64,000 nucleotides of DNA from Vibrio sp. D404a. GTDB lineage: Bacteria; Pseudomonadota; Gammaproteobacteria; Enterobacterales; Vibrionaceae. Position numbers and translations under genes: made by a program. A model generated the notes under the pieces. That model was not told the origin of the DNA. It saw only the letters and a list, made by a program, of their open reading frames with translations, and did not search any database. The stretch covers positions 1-64,000 of the forward strand of contig NZ_JAHGAJ010000001.1 of NCBI RefSeq assembly GCF_030248535.1, read 5' to 3'. How positions within the stretch are numbered: the stretch's first letter is position 1; each line of letters begins with the position of its first letter. Shown piece after piece: positions 44,906-53,328 of the stretch.

Positions 44906-44996
44906 TGAGAGAACCTCATATACACTTAAGCATTGTCTACAGCGCGAAAAATCACGCCAATCTAGACAGATAGTACGAGGTAGGCCTAAGGCCTCA

Positions 44997-45030
44997 CGAG
45001 GAAAAGCAAGATTTACGAACGTTCAATTGT
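44997..45030 (-). promoter_or_regulatory. Shared promoter element, copy 4 (FadL gene)
   Basis: In gene orientation GTAAATCT-N4-TTTCCTCG, with the same spacing as copies 1 and 2; the upstream TTTCC word is not conserved here. It ends 91 bp before the start codon. Confidence 0.5.
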
Positions 45031-45122
45031 ATGAGCGAGTAGGTGATTTTGGGCGAGTGACAAGATTAGGGTGGGGATACAGGTTTTCATTTTTACCTGT
45101 CTCCCCAAACGCGACTTTTTGA

Positions 45123-46007
45123 TTACACTTTGGCTTTTTTCATAGTCTTGATGATGGCATCAAACAACCATTGGTTTTGCGGATCACGTTGTTGTGCGCG
45201 ACGACAACTGACCACATAAGTGACATTAAAGCTTTCACTGTTGGGTGGCTCAATGACGCGGCAACCATCTGGTACGTTGTACGACATAGTCAAACCATAA
45301 TGGTCAGACTGCTGAACGATCTTATGGCTGATAACAGGATGCTCAACTTCTATGGCTGGGTTAACTTGAAAGCCAAAGATTCTTAAGCGATCTAACATCC
45401 GGTATTTATGGTCGTTCCATCCAGGTGTTTTTAGAACCACCATTGGATAAGCCATGAGCGACGAAATGTCTTTTGCTGGGTGGTCTTCGCGAACAAAGAA
45501 AACTGCTCGATCAGTGCCTAATGTGCGCTGATAGATAGATTGAGGTAAAGACTCATCAATATTGTGTACTGCAATCGCATTCTCACCATCAATCAGACGG
45601 TTCTTCGGATTTTGTCCCCAACGTCGAAATGAAAACTTCGCATGTGGGGCCTGCTCTCTTAAGTCTAGATAGAGCTGATCGCCGTATTGATCCCAAAACA
45701 GCGTGTTTGCATAAATGATGACAGTATCACGCAGTGCTGCAGCAGAAAATTCACGTTTGCCAATTGATTCCACACTGGCAAGGATCGCGTCGAAGCTGGA
45801 TAAATTTTCTTCTAAAAAGGCAGTTGGCTCAAAGCCTTGCTTGGTTTGAACGAATAGGGGATCGTTTAGCTGAGTCTTTAATTTAGAAATGTTTTTACTG
45901 ATGGCACCGGGTGTTTTACCTAAGGTTTCCGCAACCAGTTTAACGTTTCTCAGCTCGTACATCTTTCTCAGCACCAGAATGTTCTGAATGTCTAAGTTTA
46001 ATTTCAC
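45123..46007 (-). CDS. LysR family regulator of the twin-dehydrogenase cluster
   Basis: A LysR regulator of about 294 residues. The GTG at 46007 is chosen because AGAGGT lies seven bases upstream and the resulting length is normal; the ATG at 46088 would add 27 residues. The helix-turn-helix is IQNILVLRKMYELRNVKLVA, then ETLGKTPGAISKNISKLKTQ. It lies between the FadL gene and twin B. A diverged copy of the shared element (46104-46120) is in its own promoter region, so it is the best candidate to control the five promoters. The effector is unknown. Confidence 0.8.
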   Translation of the reverse strand: MKLNLDIQNILVLRKMYELRNVKLVAETLGKTPGAISKNISKLKTQLNDPLFVQTKQGFEPTAFLEENLSSFDAILASVESIGKREFSAAALRDTVIIYANTLFWDQYGDQLYLDLREQAPHAKFSFRRWGQNPKNRLIDGENAIAVHNIDESLPQSIYQRTLGTDRAVFFVREDHPAKDISSLMAYPMVVLKTPGWNDHKYRMLDRLRIFGFQVNPAIEVEHPVISHKIVQQSDHYGLTMSYNVPDGCRVIEPPNSESFNVTYVVSCRRAQQRDPQNQWLFDAIIKTMKKAKV

Positions 46008-46103
46008 AGGGTTACCTCTGAGAATAGGCCGTTGTAAGGTGAATTGTCTCAGCACATTAGAAACAATGCAATCAGAGTGCTTTTCCATATTCGCACATTT
46101 TGG

Positions 46104-46120
46104 TTTCCAATTGGTAAATT
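46104..46120 (+). promoter_or_regulatory. Partial shared element near the LysR promoter
   Basis: TTTCC (46104) and GTAAATT (46114) are spaced 10 bp apart as in copies 1 and 2, but the TTTCCTCG word is absent. Position about 97 bp upstream of the LysR start suggests autoregulation. Confidence 0.4.
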
Positions 46121-46214
46121 GCGTGTTCAGTTATAATTTTAAATCTCTTTAACTTGTTGATTTTTCGTTACATGCATTATGTAGTATTGCTTGATGTTGG
46201 TGATTTTTTGTAAA

Positions 46215-46247
46215 GGTATTTCCATGTTGGAAATACTCGTATCTCTC
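46215..46247 (+). promoter_or_regulatory. Shared promoter element, copy 5 (second twin gene), with inverted repeat
   Basis: GTATTTCC-ATGTT-GGAAATAC (46215-46235) is a perfect 8-bp inverted repeat; the CTCG word at 46244-46247 is spaced from TTTCC as in the other copies. It ends 106 bp before the ATG, nearly the same distance as copy 3 upstream of twin A. Confidence 0.5.
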
Positions 46248-46353
46248 GACTTGTTTAGCGTCGTCCCTCAAATTTAGTGTCGTGATGTCAATACACGGAC
46301 GATACCCAACTCGAAGGATTCGAGATAAACGTGAAAAATACAGAGGTGTCCTC

Positions 46354-47541
46354 ATGGCAAATAAAAGAGTTCTTATTACAGGTGTTGGTGGTGTAGGCGT
46401 GTTTGCTGCGCATTTAACGGCAGCGCTTCCTGGTGTCGATTTATATCTTGGCGATATTCGTGAAAACTTTATTACCCAAAAGGCGTGTTGCATGAAAGAT
46501 AACGCAATGTGGTCTAACCCACATAAGCCGTATCCAAACATCACGCCAGTGGTCATGAACCTCATGGATGTTGAAGCGACAACCGCTCAACTCGAAGAGA
46601 TCAAGCCAGATGTGGTTATTCATTTAGCAACGCTTCTCGCTGCGGGTAAAATTCGTACCTCAGTACCGTTGGAAGTGGCAAAAACCATCTACGATCCAAA
46701 CCCGGTAGGTACAGGTCTTCGCCCATGGGCACCAGGTCATGCAGTTCTTCTTGTCAATCTAATGAACTCAATCAAAAACGCAGGTCTTTCTGAACACACT
46801 AAAGTGATCAACGGTTCGGGTTGTGACTTCTTACACGTGGCTCTTAAGTCTCGCGGCCTTGAGCCAGTATGTGGTTTAGGTGACTTCGCACTCGGTGAGC
46901 CAGCAATAAAGCGTATCGTCTCGCGTAAGTACAATGTTGATCAAACTGATGTAACGGTTCACATGGCGGGTCATCATTCGCTCATCATGCCGCTAATGTG
47001 GTTTGGCACTAACCAAAACATTCCTTACTACATTAACGTCGCTGTTCTAGGTAAAAATGTAACGGCTGATCTAGATTTCGAAGGCGAAATATTCCCATCA
47101 ATGGTGGCAGAAAATACGTGGCCAAATGAAGCGGGTCTTTGCGACCAAGAACAAACATCAGCTCACGGTGTGGCGATTGCACGTGCAATGTTGTTTGATG
47201 AAAATCGCGTTATGAATGTACCTGCGCCTCAAGGCCTGCCGGGTTGTTATCCTGCACGTGTCAGTGCGAAAGGCGTTGAAGTTATCGTTCCTGAAGGCAC
47301 CACACTTGAAGAGATGATCAAGGTGAATGAAGCGGGTAACATGGCGGAAGGTTTTGCTGAGATCCGTGAAGATGGTACCATGGTCGCGACAGATATGACG
47401 GTGGAAATCGTTGAGCGCACATTTGGTATTGAGTGGAAATTCAAAGAGTTCACGCCAGATAACGCAATGGAGGCATTCCAAGAAATAAATACCGCTTTTA
47501 ATCGTTTTGTCGAAGATTACCATGCGAACAACGCTCGATAG
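46354..47541 (+). CDS. Rossmann-fold NAD(P)-binding protein, twin B (LDH/MDH-like features)
   Basis: A 395-residue paralogue of twin A. Shared blocks are NKRVLITGVGGVG, LEEIKPDVVIHLAT, NPVGTGLRPWAPGH, NGSGCDFLHVA, CGLGDFALGEP, MAGHHSLIMPL, DLDFEGEIF, DQEQTSAHG, GLPGCYPARV, VPEGTTLEE and NAMEAFQEIN. Complete conservation of the HH in AGHHSL and of the Gln-Glu-Gln-Thr-Ser block suggests active-site roles. The ATG at 46354 follows an AGAGGTG ribosome-binding site; the earlier ATG at 46282 adds a non-conserved leader. Substrate and reaction are unknown. The twins may act on different stereoisomers or form a heteromer, which is speculation. Confidence 0.65.
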   Translation: MANKRVLITGVGGVGVFAAHLTAALPGVDLYLGDIRENFITQKACCMKDNAMWSNPHKPYPNITPVVMNLMDVEATTAQLEEIKPDVVIHLATLLAAGKIRTSVPLEVAKTIYDPNPVGTGLRPWAPGHAVLLVNLMNSIKNAGLSEHTKVINGSGCDFLHVALKSRGLEPVCGLGDFALGEPAIKRIVSRKYNVDQTDVTVHMAGHHSLIMPLMWFGTNQNIPYYINVAVLGKNVTADLDFEGEIFPSMVAENTWPNEAGLCDQEQTSAHGVAIARAMLFDENRVMNVPAPQGLPGCYPARVSAKGVEVIVPEGTTLEEMIKVNEAGNMAEGFAEIREDGTMVATDMTVEIVERTFGIEWKFKEFTPDNAMEAFQEINTAFNRFVEDYHANNAR

Positions 47542-47600
47542 AAATATTCAATTAATCTAAGTATTAAATGAGCTTCAGCTCAATGTTTATAAGTGATTGC

Positions 47601-47631
47601 TAGACACCCTTTCAAATAGATAGGGTGTCTA
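47601..47631 (+). terminator. Hairpin after twin B
   Basis: TAGACACCCT/AGGGTGTCTA, a 10-bp perfect stem with an 11-nt loop, 60 bp after the stop codon. There is no T-run, so it is a weak terminator call. Confidence 0.5.
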
Positions 47632-47727
47632 TGGACGGAGAATTTATTTGTACTCGTTCAGCGAGAAATTCATATCACCACACAATCTCATTAGCGTTCT
47701 TTTTCGTGATATTATTGAACGCCTTAA

Positions 47728-48750
47728 ATGCAGATTGAGAAGCTACCATTGTTCAAGTTAGACAGAACTTCAACTATCAATATCTTGAGTTTTTCTCTTA
47801 CATTCACCTCAGCGATAAGCCTTTTATACATTTACTCTTGGCCAGCCGCGTTCTTATGCCCTTTGCTCTGCTTACACATTCGTTATTATGATCTGACATC
47901 CCTACCTTTTTACATCTACGTCAAAATACTTTTTGTTAGTCTTGGGGGGATTATCTCAGGTTTAGCTATTAGTCAGTTATACCAAGTATCTCCCATACTG
48001 TTTGTATTTTCTTTCTTGTGTTTGTTGCTGGTTCTGTCACATAAGGACAGGTTTCATTCAAATGATTTTTACACATCTCTTAGACTTATATGTGCCACAT
48101 TGGTTTGTACGACCACTCTCGTTCAGCCAAATAGCTCGATTGATTTTTCCGTAGCTTTGGCCTTAAATCTTTCAATCGCTATGGCAATGAGTCTCACTGT
48201 AGATAAGTTTCTGAGAAACACTCAACCATCCAAAGAACATCATGTCACAGAAAAGTCATTTACCTTCAACCCTTGGCGAACTCCAATGATGTTATCACCG
48301 GTAGTCTTCTTATTTTTATTAATTGAAATTCCCGATTACTACACAATAGTAATCGTTATTTGCATTTTGAGCTTTGCAACAAATCCACAGGCTATTAAGC
48401 ACCAAAGCTTTAAATACCTTAAAGCTAACTTGCTCGGTGGGTTATTAGCTATCTTTGGTTTTTGTATGTACGAATTCATATCCATAGTCATTGGAGAATC
48501 CTCTTTGCTTGGGTTAGTTATAGCTTTCATGACTTCAAGCGTACTCGGCTACTTTATCTATGGTCCAGAGCCCTCCAATATTTCAGCTTTTACACTCTCA
48601 CCTTTCGCACTACTTATTGTCCAATCCGACAATTCGAACTTTAACCTAGTCGACTCTTACTTACTTCGTATATCCTGTATTGTTATTGCGATTTTGTATA
48701 TTCTAATCGTTATCAATATAGAGCTTTCATTGTCTAGCGAGCGGGATTAA
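47728..48750 (+). CDS. Multi-pass membrane protein, DUF2955/FUSC-like
   Basis: A 340-residue inner-membrane protein with about ten hydrophobic segments in two halves (about 20-150 and 185-335), joined by a hydrophilic stretch (FLRNTQPSKEHHVTEKSFTF). The layout resembles DUF2955 and aromatic-acid-exporter (FUSC) proteins, but I cannot assign the family firmly. Base composition is more AT-rich than the neighbours and the ribosome-binding site is poor, which may mean recent transfer or weak expression. Neighbours give no clear job. Confidence 0.55.
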   Translation: MQIEKLPLFKLDRTSTINILSFSLTFTSAISLLYIYSWPAAFLCPLLCLHIRYYDLTSLPFYIYVKILFVSLGGIISGLAISQLYQVSPILFVFSFLCLLLVLSHKDRFHSNDFYTSLRLICATLVCTTTLVQPNSSIDFSVALALNLSIAMAMSLTVDKFLRNTQPSKEHHVTEKSFTFNPWRTPMMLSPVVFLFLLIEIPDYYTIVIVICILSFATNPQAIKHQSFKYLKANLLGGLLAIFGFCMYEFISIVIGESSLLGLVIAFMTSSVLGYFIYGPEPSNISAFTLSPFALLIVQSDNSNFNLVDSYLLRISCIVIAILYILIVINIELSLSSERD

Positions 48751-48784
48751 TTAGATTTAGGCAATAAGTCATTATCTCCCTTCC

Positions 48785-48798
48785 ATGCTTGCAAGCAT
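48785..48798. terminator. Short palindrome after the membrane protein gene
   Basis: ATGCTTGCAAGCAT is a perfect 14-bp palindrome followed by TTTTCTTG, 35 bp after the stop codon. A weak terminator or an operator half. Confidence 0.35.
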
Positions 48799-48814
48799 TT
48801 TCTTGCCTTTCGGA

Positions 48815-48846
48815 ATATGTATACGTGCTTCTAGGATATGTATACG
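48815..48846 (+). promoter_or_regulatory. AraC-type operator: two 11-bp direct repeats
   Basis: ATATGTATACG occurs at 48815-48825 and again at 48836-48846, exactly 21 bp (two helical turns) apart. A TATACT hexamer at 48867-48872 follows 20 bp after the second repeat, so that repeat covers the expected -35 position, the usual class II activator arrangement of AraC proteins. The operon downstream ends with an AraC-family gene. Confidence 0.7.
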
Positions 48847-48911
48847 CCGCTCAAAAACATTCTCGATATACTGACTCTCGTCCCTAAGCACTGTGATACG
48901 GAGAGATGATC

Positions 48912-49784
48912 ATGATTACCAAATACCTTGCAGATATGATGACGAAAGGCGGTCAATCACCAGTATTCGAGACGCCAGATCAGTATGACTTGAGCTACCA
49001 AGATGTCACTTTTAAGGCTGAGGATGGCGTTAAGCTATCAGGTTGGCTGATCGAAGGTTCGTCCGACAAAGTCATCATTCAGTCGCACTTTGGCGTTCAA
49101 TGTAGTCGTGCAGGGTTCACCCCGGAAGGCAAAGGCCTCATAAAGCTCTACAAAGAAAGCATCTCTTTTTTACGCCAAGCAAAGCATTTAGTTGACCAAG
49201 GTTACAGCGTTCTGATGTACGACTTGCGTAACCATGGCAACAGTGAACAAGGTTCTAACCCATATATTGCATGGGGCTGTGAAGAGGCGAAAGATGTTGT
49301 TGCCGCAGTGAATTTTATTTCAAACCACCCTACATATAGAAACAGCCAGATTGGGTTACTCAGTATCTGCATGGGCACTAGTTCTACTGCTTTTGCGTAT
49401 GGTTTGGAGAATGGCTTACAACATTACCCAAACATCAAAGCACTGATCTCTGTTCAGCCGCTGCGTTATGTTGATTACATGAGTGCAATGGGCATTCCGA
49501 ACTTCTTAACCAACCGGGTGAATCAATACAATATTAAACGTGGTGGGGCAGACCTTGCAGGATCCTTTTTTGAACATGTATCTAACATCAAAGTACCGAC
49601 TCTAGTGATTCAAAATAAGAATGACCCGTGGACCAAATTAGACAAAGTGGATGAGTATTACCGACTACTCGGTGGAGAAAAAGAGCTGTTAATGCTCGAT
49701 TTACCTAAAAACCGCGCGGCTGCCTACGACTGGTTAGGTCAATCACCGGAACGACTCAGTACTTTCTTCAATAAGTACATGTAA
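48912..49784 (+). CDS. Alpha/beta hydrolase-fold protein with Cys at the nucleophile and no catalytic His
   Basis: A 290-residue alpha/beta hydrolase-like protein. The nucleophile elbow reads LLSICMGTSS, with Cys153 where Ser is usual, as in dienelactone hydrolases. The acid position is present (QNKNDPW, D238). No His occurs after that Asp to the end of the chain, so the classical triad is incomplete. The start at 48912 gives better spacing to the GGAG site than the ATG at 48906. It is the first gene of a four-gene operon (SDR, SRPBCC, AraC). The activity is unknown; it could be a non-hydrolytic relative. Confidence 0.75.
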   Translation: MITKYLADMMTKGGQSPVFETPDQYDLSYQDVTFKAEDGVKLSGWLIEGSSDKVIIQSHFGVQCSRAGFTPEGKGLIKLYKESISFLRQAKHLVDQGYSVLMYDLRNHGNSEQGSNPYIAWGCEEAKDVVAAVNFISNHPTYRNSQIGLLSICMGTSSTAFAYGLENGLQHYPNIKALISVQPLRYVDYMSAMGIPNFLTNRVNQYNIKRGGADLAGSFFEHVSNIKVPTLVIQNKNDPWTKLDKVDEYYRLLGGEKELLMLDLPKNRAAAYDWLGQSPERLSTFFNKYM

Positions 49785-49830
49785 ACCTCAGATTAATTTG
49801 AAATTTTTAAAAACTAATATGGGAACAGCA

Positions 49831-50658
49831 ATGACTAAGGCGAAAGTTATTTTCATTACCGGTGCATCTTCTGGTATGGGCAAAGATACGGCGATGGATC
49901 TCATTCAGCAAGGCCACATTGTTTATTGTGCGGCGCGCCGCGTTGAAGAGATGAATGATCTCAAGCTAGCGGGTGGGTATGTGCTTCAGCTCGATGTATC
50001 CAATGAACAAGACATCGCACACAGCGTAAACCAAATCATTGAAGAACAAGGTCGTATTGATGTTCTATGGAACAATGCAGGTTACGGCTTATATGGTTCG
50101 GTGGAAGAAACTAGCCTTGAAGATGCTAGATACCAGTTCGAAGTAAATGTATTTGGGCTAGCTCGATTAACCCAAATGGTGACCCCGTTTATGCGAGAAG
50201 CTCAATCAGGGACCATTATCAACACTTCATCGATTGGCGGTAAAATCTACGCACCTATGGGCGCTTGGTATCACGCGAGCAAACACGCCGTTGAAGGCTT
50301 CAGTGATTGTTTGCGACTAGAATTAGAGCCGAAAGGCATTAACGTCGTCGTTTTGGAACCTGGTGCAATCAAAACTGAGTTCCCTGAAGTGATGTCAAAA
50401 CAAGTGTTAGGGAATTCCGGCCACGGACCTTATCAAGACTTAGCGAAGCGAGTTGCAAATCTGAGCCTTAAAGAGTCGGGAAAAGATGGTGCTGGCTCAC
50501 CAACGGCGGTGATCTCCAAGGTGGTGCAAGAGATTATTTATAGCCCAAAACCTAAGACACGTTACGCAGTGGGAAAATTTTCTACCACAACTCTGCTAAT
50601 GAGACGCTTCCTAAGCGACAGAATCTTTGATCGAATTATTGATTTTATGGTTCGTTAA
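49831..50658 (+). CDS. Short-chain dehydrogenase (classical, NADP-type)
   Basis: An SDR of 275 residues: TGASSGMG, AARRVEEM (NADP-type Arg pair), NNAGYGLYGS, NTSSIGGK, YHASKHAVEG. The long C-terminal part (KPKTRYAVGKFSTTTLLMRR) matches the oxidoreductase/retinol-dehydrogenase-like subgroup. The ATG at 49831 follows GGGA by seven bases. It is the second gene of the AraC-controlled operon. The substrate is unknown. Confidence 0.82.
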   Translation: MTKAKVIFITGASSGMGKDTAMDLIQQGHIVYCAARRVEEMNDLKLAGGYVLQLDVSNEQDIAHSVNQIIEEQGRIDVLWNNAGYGLYGSVEETSLEDARYQFEVNVFGLARLTQMVTPFMREAQSGTIINTSSIGGKIYAPMGAWYHASKHAVEGFSDCLRLELEPKGINVVVLEPGAIKTEFPEVMSKQVLGNSGHGPYQDLAKRVANLSLKESGKDGAGSPTAVISKVVQEIIYSPKPKTRYAVGKFSTTTLLMRRFLSDRIFDRIIDFMVR

Positions 50659-50697
50659 CTTTAGTCATTGAAACTCAAGTAATGTTGGAGACTTGCT

Positions 50698-51189
50698 ATG
50701 CCTATTTTTAGTTCTCAAGCCTTGCTCGCAGCAAGTGTGTCGGCGAGCGCACTGCTTGGTGCAAAGTCGGTTCATACTGAAGTGATCATTCCTAGCGCCC
50801 CTGAAAATGTGTGGCAAGTTCTTGCTGACATTGAACGTTATTACCAATGGAACCCTGCAATAACGTTGGTTAATGGTGAGCTTAAAGAGGGTAATAAAGT
50901 GACGTATCGCTTTCAAGAGACCGACTCTAAAGCTGCGAACATCTCTTCCAGAGTCATCGAGATTACTCCTCATGCTCATTTGAATCATAACGGTGGTGTC
51001 TGGGGCATCATTACGTTTGATCAACACTATTATCTTGAACCGCATGAGCTCGGAACAAAGTTTATTATCCATGAGGACTACACTGGCGTGTACGTCAATT
51101 TTTGGGATGAAACACATACCCAACAGCAGTATCAGAATATGGCGGATGCGTTAAAACATCGTGTGTTAGATTTATACCCAAGTGAGTAA
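50698..51189 (+). CDS. SRPBCC family protein with N-terminal membrane segment
   Basis: A 163-residue protein. A hydrophobic N-terminus (FSSQALLAASVSASALLGAK) precedes a START/Bet v1-like domain: VIIPSAPENVWQVLADIERY, YQWNPAITLVNGELKEG and a C-terminal long helix (YQNMADALKHRVLDLYPS). Such domains bind hydrophobic ligands. It is third in the operon with the hydrolase-like protein and the SDR, so it may present or bind the same lipophilic compound at the membrane. Confidence 0.75.
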   Translation: MPIFSSQALLAASVSASALLGAKSVHTEVIIPSAPENVWQVLADIERYYQWNPAITLVNGELKEGNKVTYRFQETDSKAANISSRVIEITPHAHLNHNGGVWGIITFDQHYYLEPHELGTKFIIHEDYTGVYVNFWDETHTQQQYQNMADALKHRVLDLYPSE

Positions 51190-51204
51190 GTCGTAAGGTA
51201 CTTT

Positions 51205-52116
51205 ATGTCAGATATCGTTCACATCAAAGCTATTGCACAGATCCATAAAGCACTTGGACTGCCGGCTCCGGTGCACCCCCTTGTTTCTTTAATTCAAATT
51301 GATGAGAGAGTCACCAACTACGATTACGGCGACACTACCTATGTGTATGATTTTTATCAAATAGCGTTTAAGTCCGGTATTACTGGTGACATCACCTATG
51401 GTCGGAACCATTATGATTATGACCAAGGTAGCATGGTGTTTACCAAGCCTGGACAAGCGCAGCATTATAGCAATACGGCTGAAACTGAAGATGAGCATGG
51501 CTGGGTATTGTTGTTTCACCCGGATTTGATTCGTCGCTCAGGGCTAGCGAGTCACATGGATGGCTATTCTTTTTTCTCTTACGATACCAACGAGGCGCTG
51601 CATGTATCAGAGCGAGAAAAGAACATACTGAGTGACTTAATTTATCAGATAGAAGAAGAGTACAGCCAGAACATCGACAAGCATACTCAGCGCCTTATCG
51701 TTTCTAATATTGAGCTGATCCTGAACTATTGCACTCGCTACTATGAGCGTCAGTTCCTTGTCCGCCAAAACCATAACCTAGATTTGATGGAGAGAGTCGA
51801 CATCATCTTGAACCAGTATTTTGAGTCTGACAATATCACTGAAAAGGGTTTACCAACCGTAAAATATCTCAGTGAAGCGATGTGTATGTCGAGCAGTTAC
51901 CTCAGCGATATGATGAAAAACGCAACGGGTCGTAACGCTCAACAGTATATTCAAGACCAACTGATTGAACGGATTAAGAACGCGCTATTGAGCACCAATG
52001 AGCAAGTAAGCCAGATTGCTTATGGATTAGGGTTTGAGTACCCACAGCACCTCTCGAAGTTGTTTAAAGCGAAAACGGGAATGACCCCGGTCGAGTATAG
52101 GAAGTCTGTTAACTAG
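51205..52116 (+). CDS. AraC family transcriptional regulator
   Basis: A 303-residue AraC/XylS regulator. The N-terminal half is a cupin-like sensor (MVFTKPGQAQHYSN, WVLLFHPDLIRRSG) and the C-terminal half has two helix-turn-helix units (VKYLSEAMCMSSSYLSDMMK, then VSQIAYGLGFEYPQHLSKLF with KAKTGMTPVEYRKS). It is the last gene of the operon, 15 bp after the SRPBCC gene. The 21-bp-spaced direct repeats at 48815-48846 are its probable binding site, giving an autoregulated operon. Confidence 0.85.
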   Translation: MSDIVHIKAIAQIHKALGLPAPVHPLVSLIQIDERVTNYDYGDTTYVYDFYQIAFKSGITGDITYGRNHYDYDQGSMVFTKPGQAQHYSNTAETEDEHGWVLLFHPDLIRRSGLASHMDGYSFFSYDTNEALHVSEREKNILSDLIYQIEEEYSQNIDKHTQRLIVSNIELILNYCTRYYERQFLVRQNHNLDLMERVDIILNQYFESDNITEKGLPTVKYLSEAMCMSSSYLSDMMKNATGRNAQQYIQDQLIERIKNALLSTNEQVSQIAYGLGFEYPQHLSKLFKAKTGMTPVEYRKSVN

Positions 52117-52238
52117 GTAGTCGAGATATATTTGACCAGAAGTCACCCAGCTGCCAGTCACGAAAGCCCCCTACGGTAAGATGAACAACTGGCTTGAAAG
52201 CCTCCGTTATACACTAGCGAGTCCTATCTAGAACAACG

Positions 52239-53177
52239 TTAACGTAAAGCCTCAAAGTTTGTGACGTAACCTTTTTCTCTCAATATATCATCAAAACAAT
52301 CGAGCCAGGTTTTGATAAGCAGTTCGTTGCAGCGTGTTGTTTTCATCACGACACAATAATCGATGCGGTTATTGAAATCTTGTGGTCTTAACGCTTTCAT
52401 TCGACCGCTGTCTAGCCATTGTTTGGCGTAGAAGCTTGGCAAGTAGCCAGCAAATTCATCAGTCAAAATCAAGAAAGCCGTAGCTTCTTTGTCGTCGGTC
52501 GTCGCCTTGGTGTTATAGCGCGACCACTCTACACCATTAGAGTAGTTTGATTGTATTGTCGGCAGCTGCAAAATATCCGTTTTGCTGATGTCGAGATAGC
52601 TGCGTCTGAAAATGGTGTGGTTGCTTGACGCGTACAAATACTCTTTTTCTTTGTACAGGTCGAGATAGGTCAATCCGGCGTCAGGCGTCGCCCTCTGCAT
52701 AACGGCAATGTCGACTTCATCATGACTGAGCTTCTCTTTCGCTGCTTGGCTGCTTCCCATCGTGAGGTACAGATTAATGTTGGGAAACTTTTGGCTGACC
52801 TTCTGTAAGGTGTGGGTGACCAGCATCTCTTGGTGATTAATAAAGTTGTCGTCGATGTAAATACGTAGCTCGCCACGAGCGGTCTCATCGATGGAATTGA
52901 TCACATTGGTGAAGTTATCAATCCCTTCATGTAAGGCCAAGTAGGCACGATAAATTACCTCCCCTTCAGGTGTTAGCTTGAAGCCGCTTCTCCCCCTTTG
53001 GCACAGGGAAAATCCAAATCGAGTTTCTAGATCTGACAGGGCGATACTGATGGTTGCTTTGTTTTTGCCTAGTACGTCTTGGGCTGGGGTGACGCCATTA
53101 TTCTCAACCACCACTTTAAAGATGTTCAGCAGGCGTAAATCAGAGTGGGAAAATTGATTAATCGTTTTCTTAGCCAT
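52239..53177 (-). CDS. LysR family regulator of the omega-amino-acid operon
   Basis: A 312-residue LysR regulator: FSHSDLRLLNIFKVVVENNG, then ATISIALSDLETRFGFSLCQ and RGRSGFKLTPEGEVIYRAY. It is divergent from the aminotransferase-dehydrogenase-TRAP operon with a 151-bp shared region, the usual layout for LysR control. TTACGTTTTGGTAAATGC upstream is a plausible T-N11-A site. The effector is probably the transported amino compound. Confidence 0.8.
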   Translation of the reverse strand: MAKKTINQFSHSDLRLLNIFKVVVENNGVTPAQDVLGKNKATISIALSDLETRFGFSLCQRGRSGFKLTPEGEVIYRAYLALHEGIDNFTNVINSIDETARGELRIYIDDNFINHQEMLVTHTLQKVSQKFPNINLYLTMGSSQAAKEKLSHDEVDIAVMQRATPDAGLTYLDLYKEKEYLYASSNHTIFRRSYLDISKTDILQLPTIQSNYSNGVEWSRYNTKATTDDKEATAFLILTDEFAGYLPSFYAKQWLDSGRMKALRPQDFNNRIDYCVVMKTTRCNELLIKTWLDCFDDILREKGYVTNFEALR

Positions 53178-53328
53178 TGCTATCTCTAGTTAGTTTGAAA
53201 TAAGCAAACTTACGTTTTGGTAAATGCAATTTAATGCGAGTAATGCGGTATGTAAAGTAAATGTTACCACTTTGCTTAATTGCTGTTTTGGCTGCATGTC
53301 GTAACAGCAGATAAAAAGGAACGTTAAC

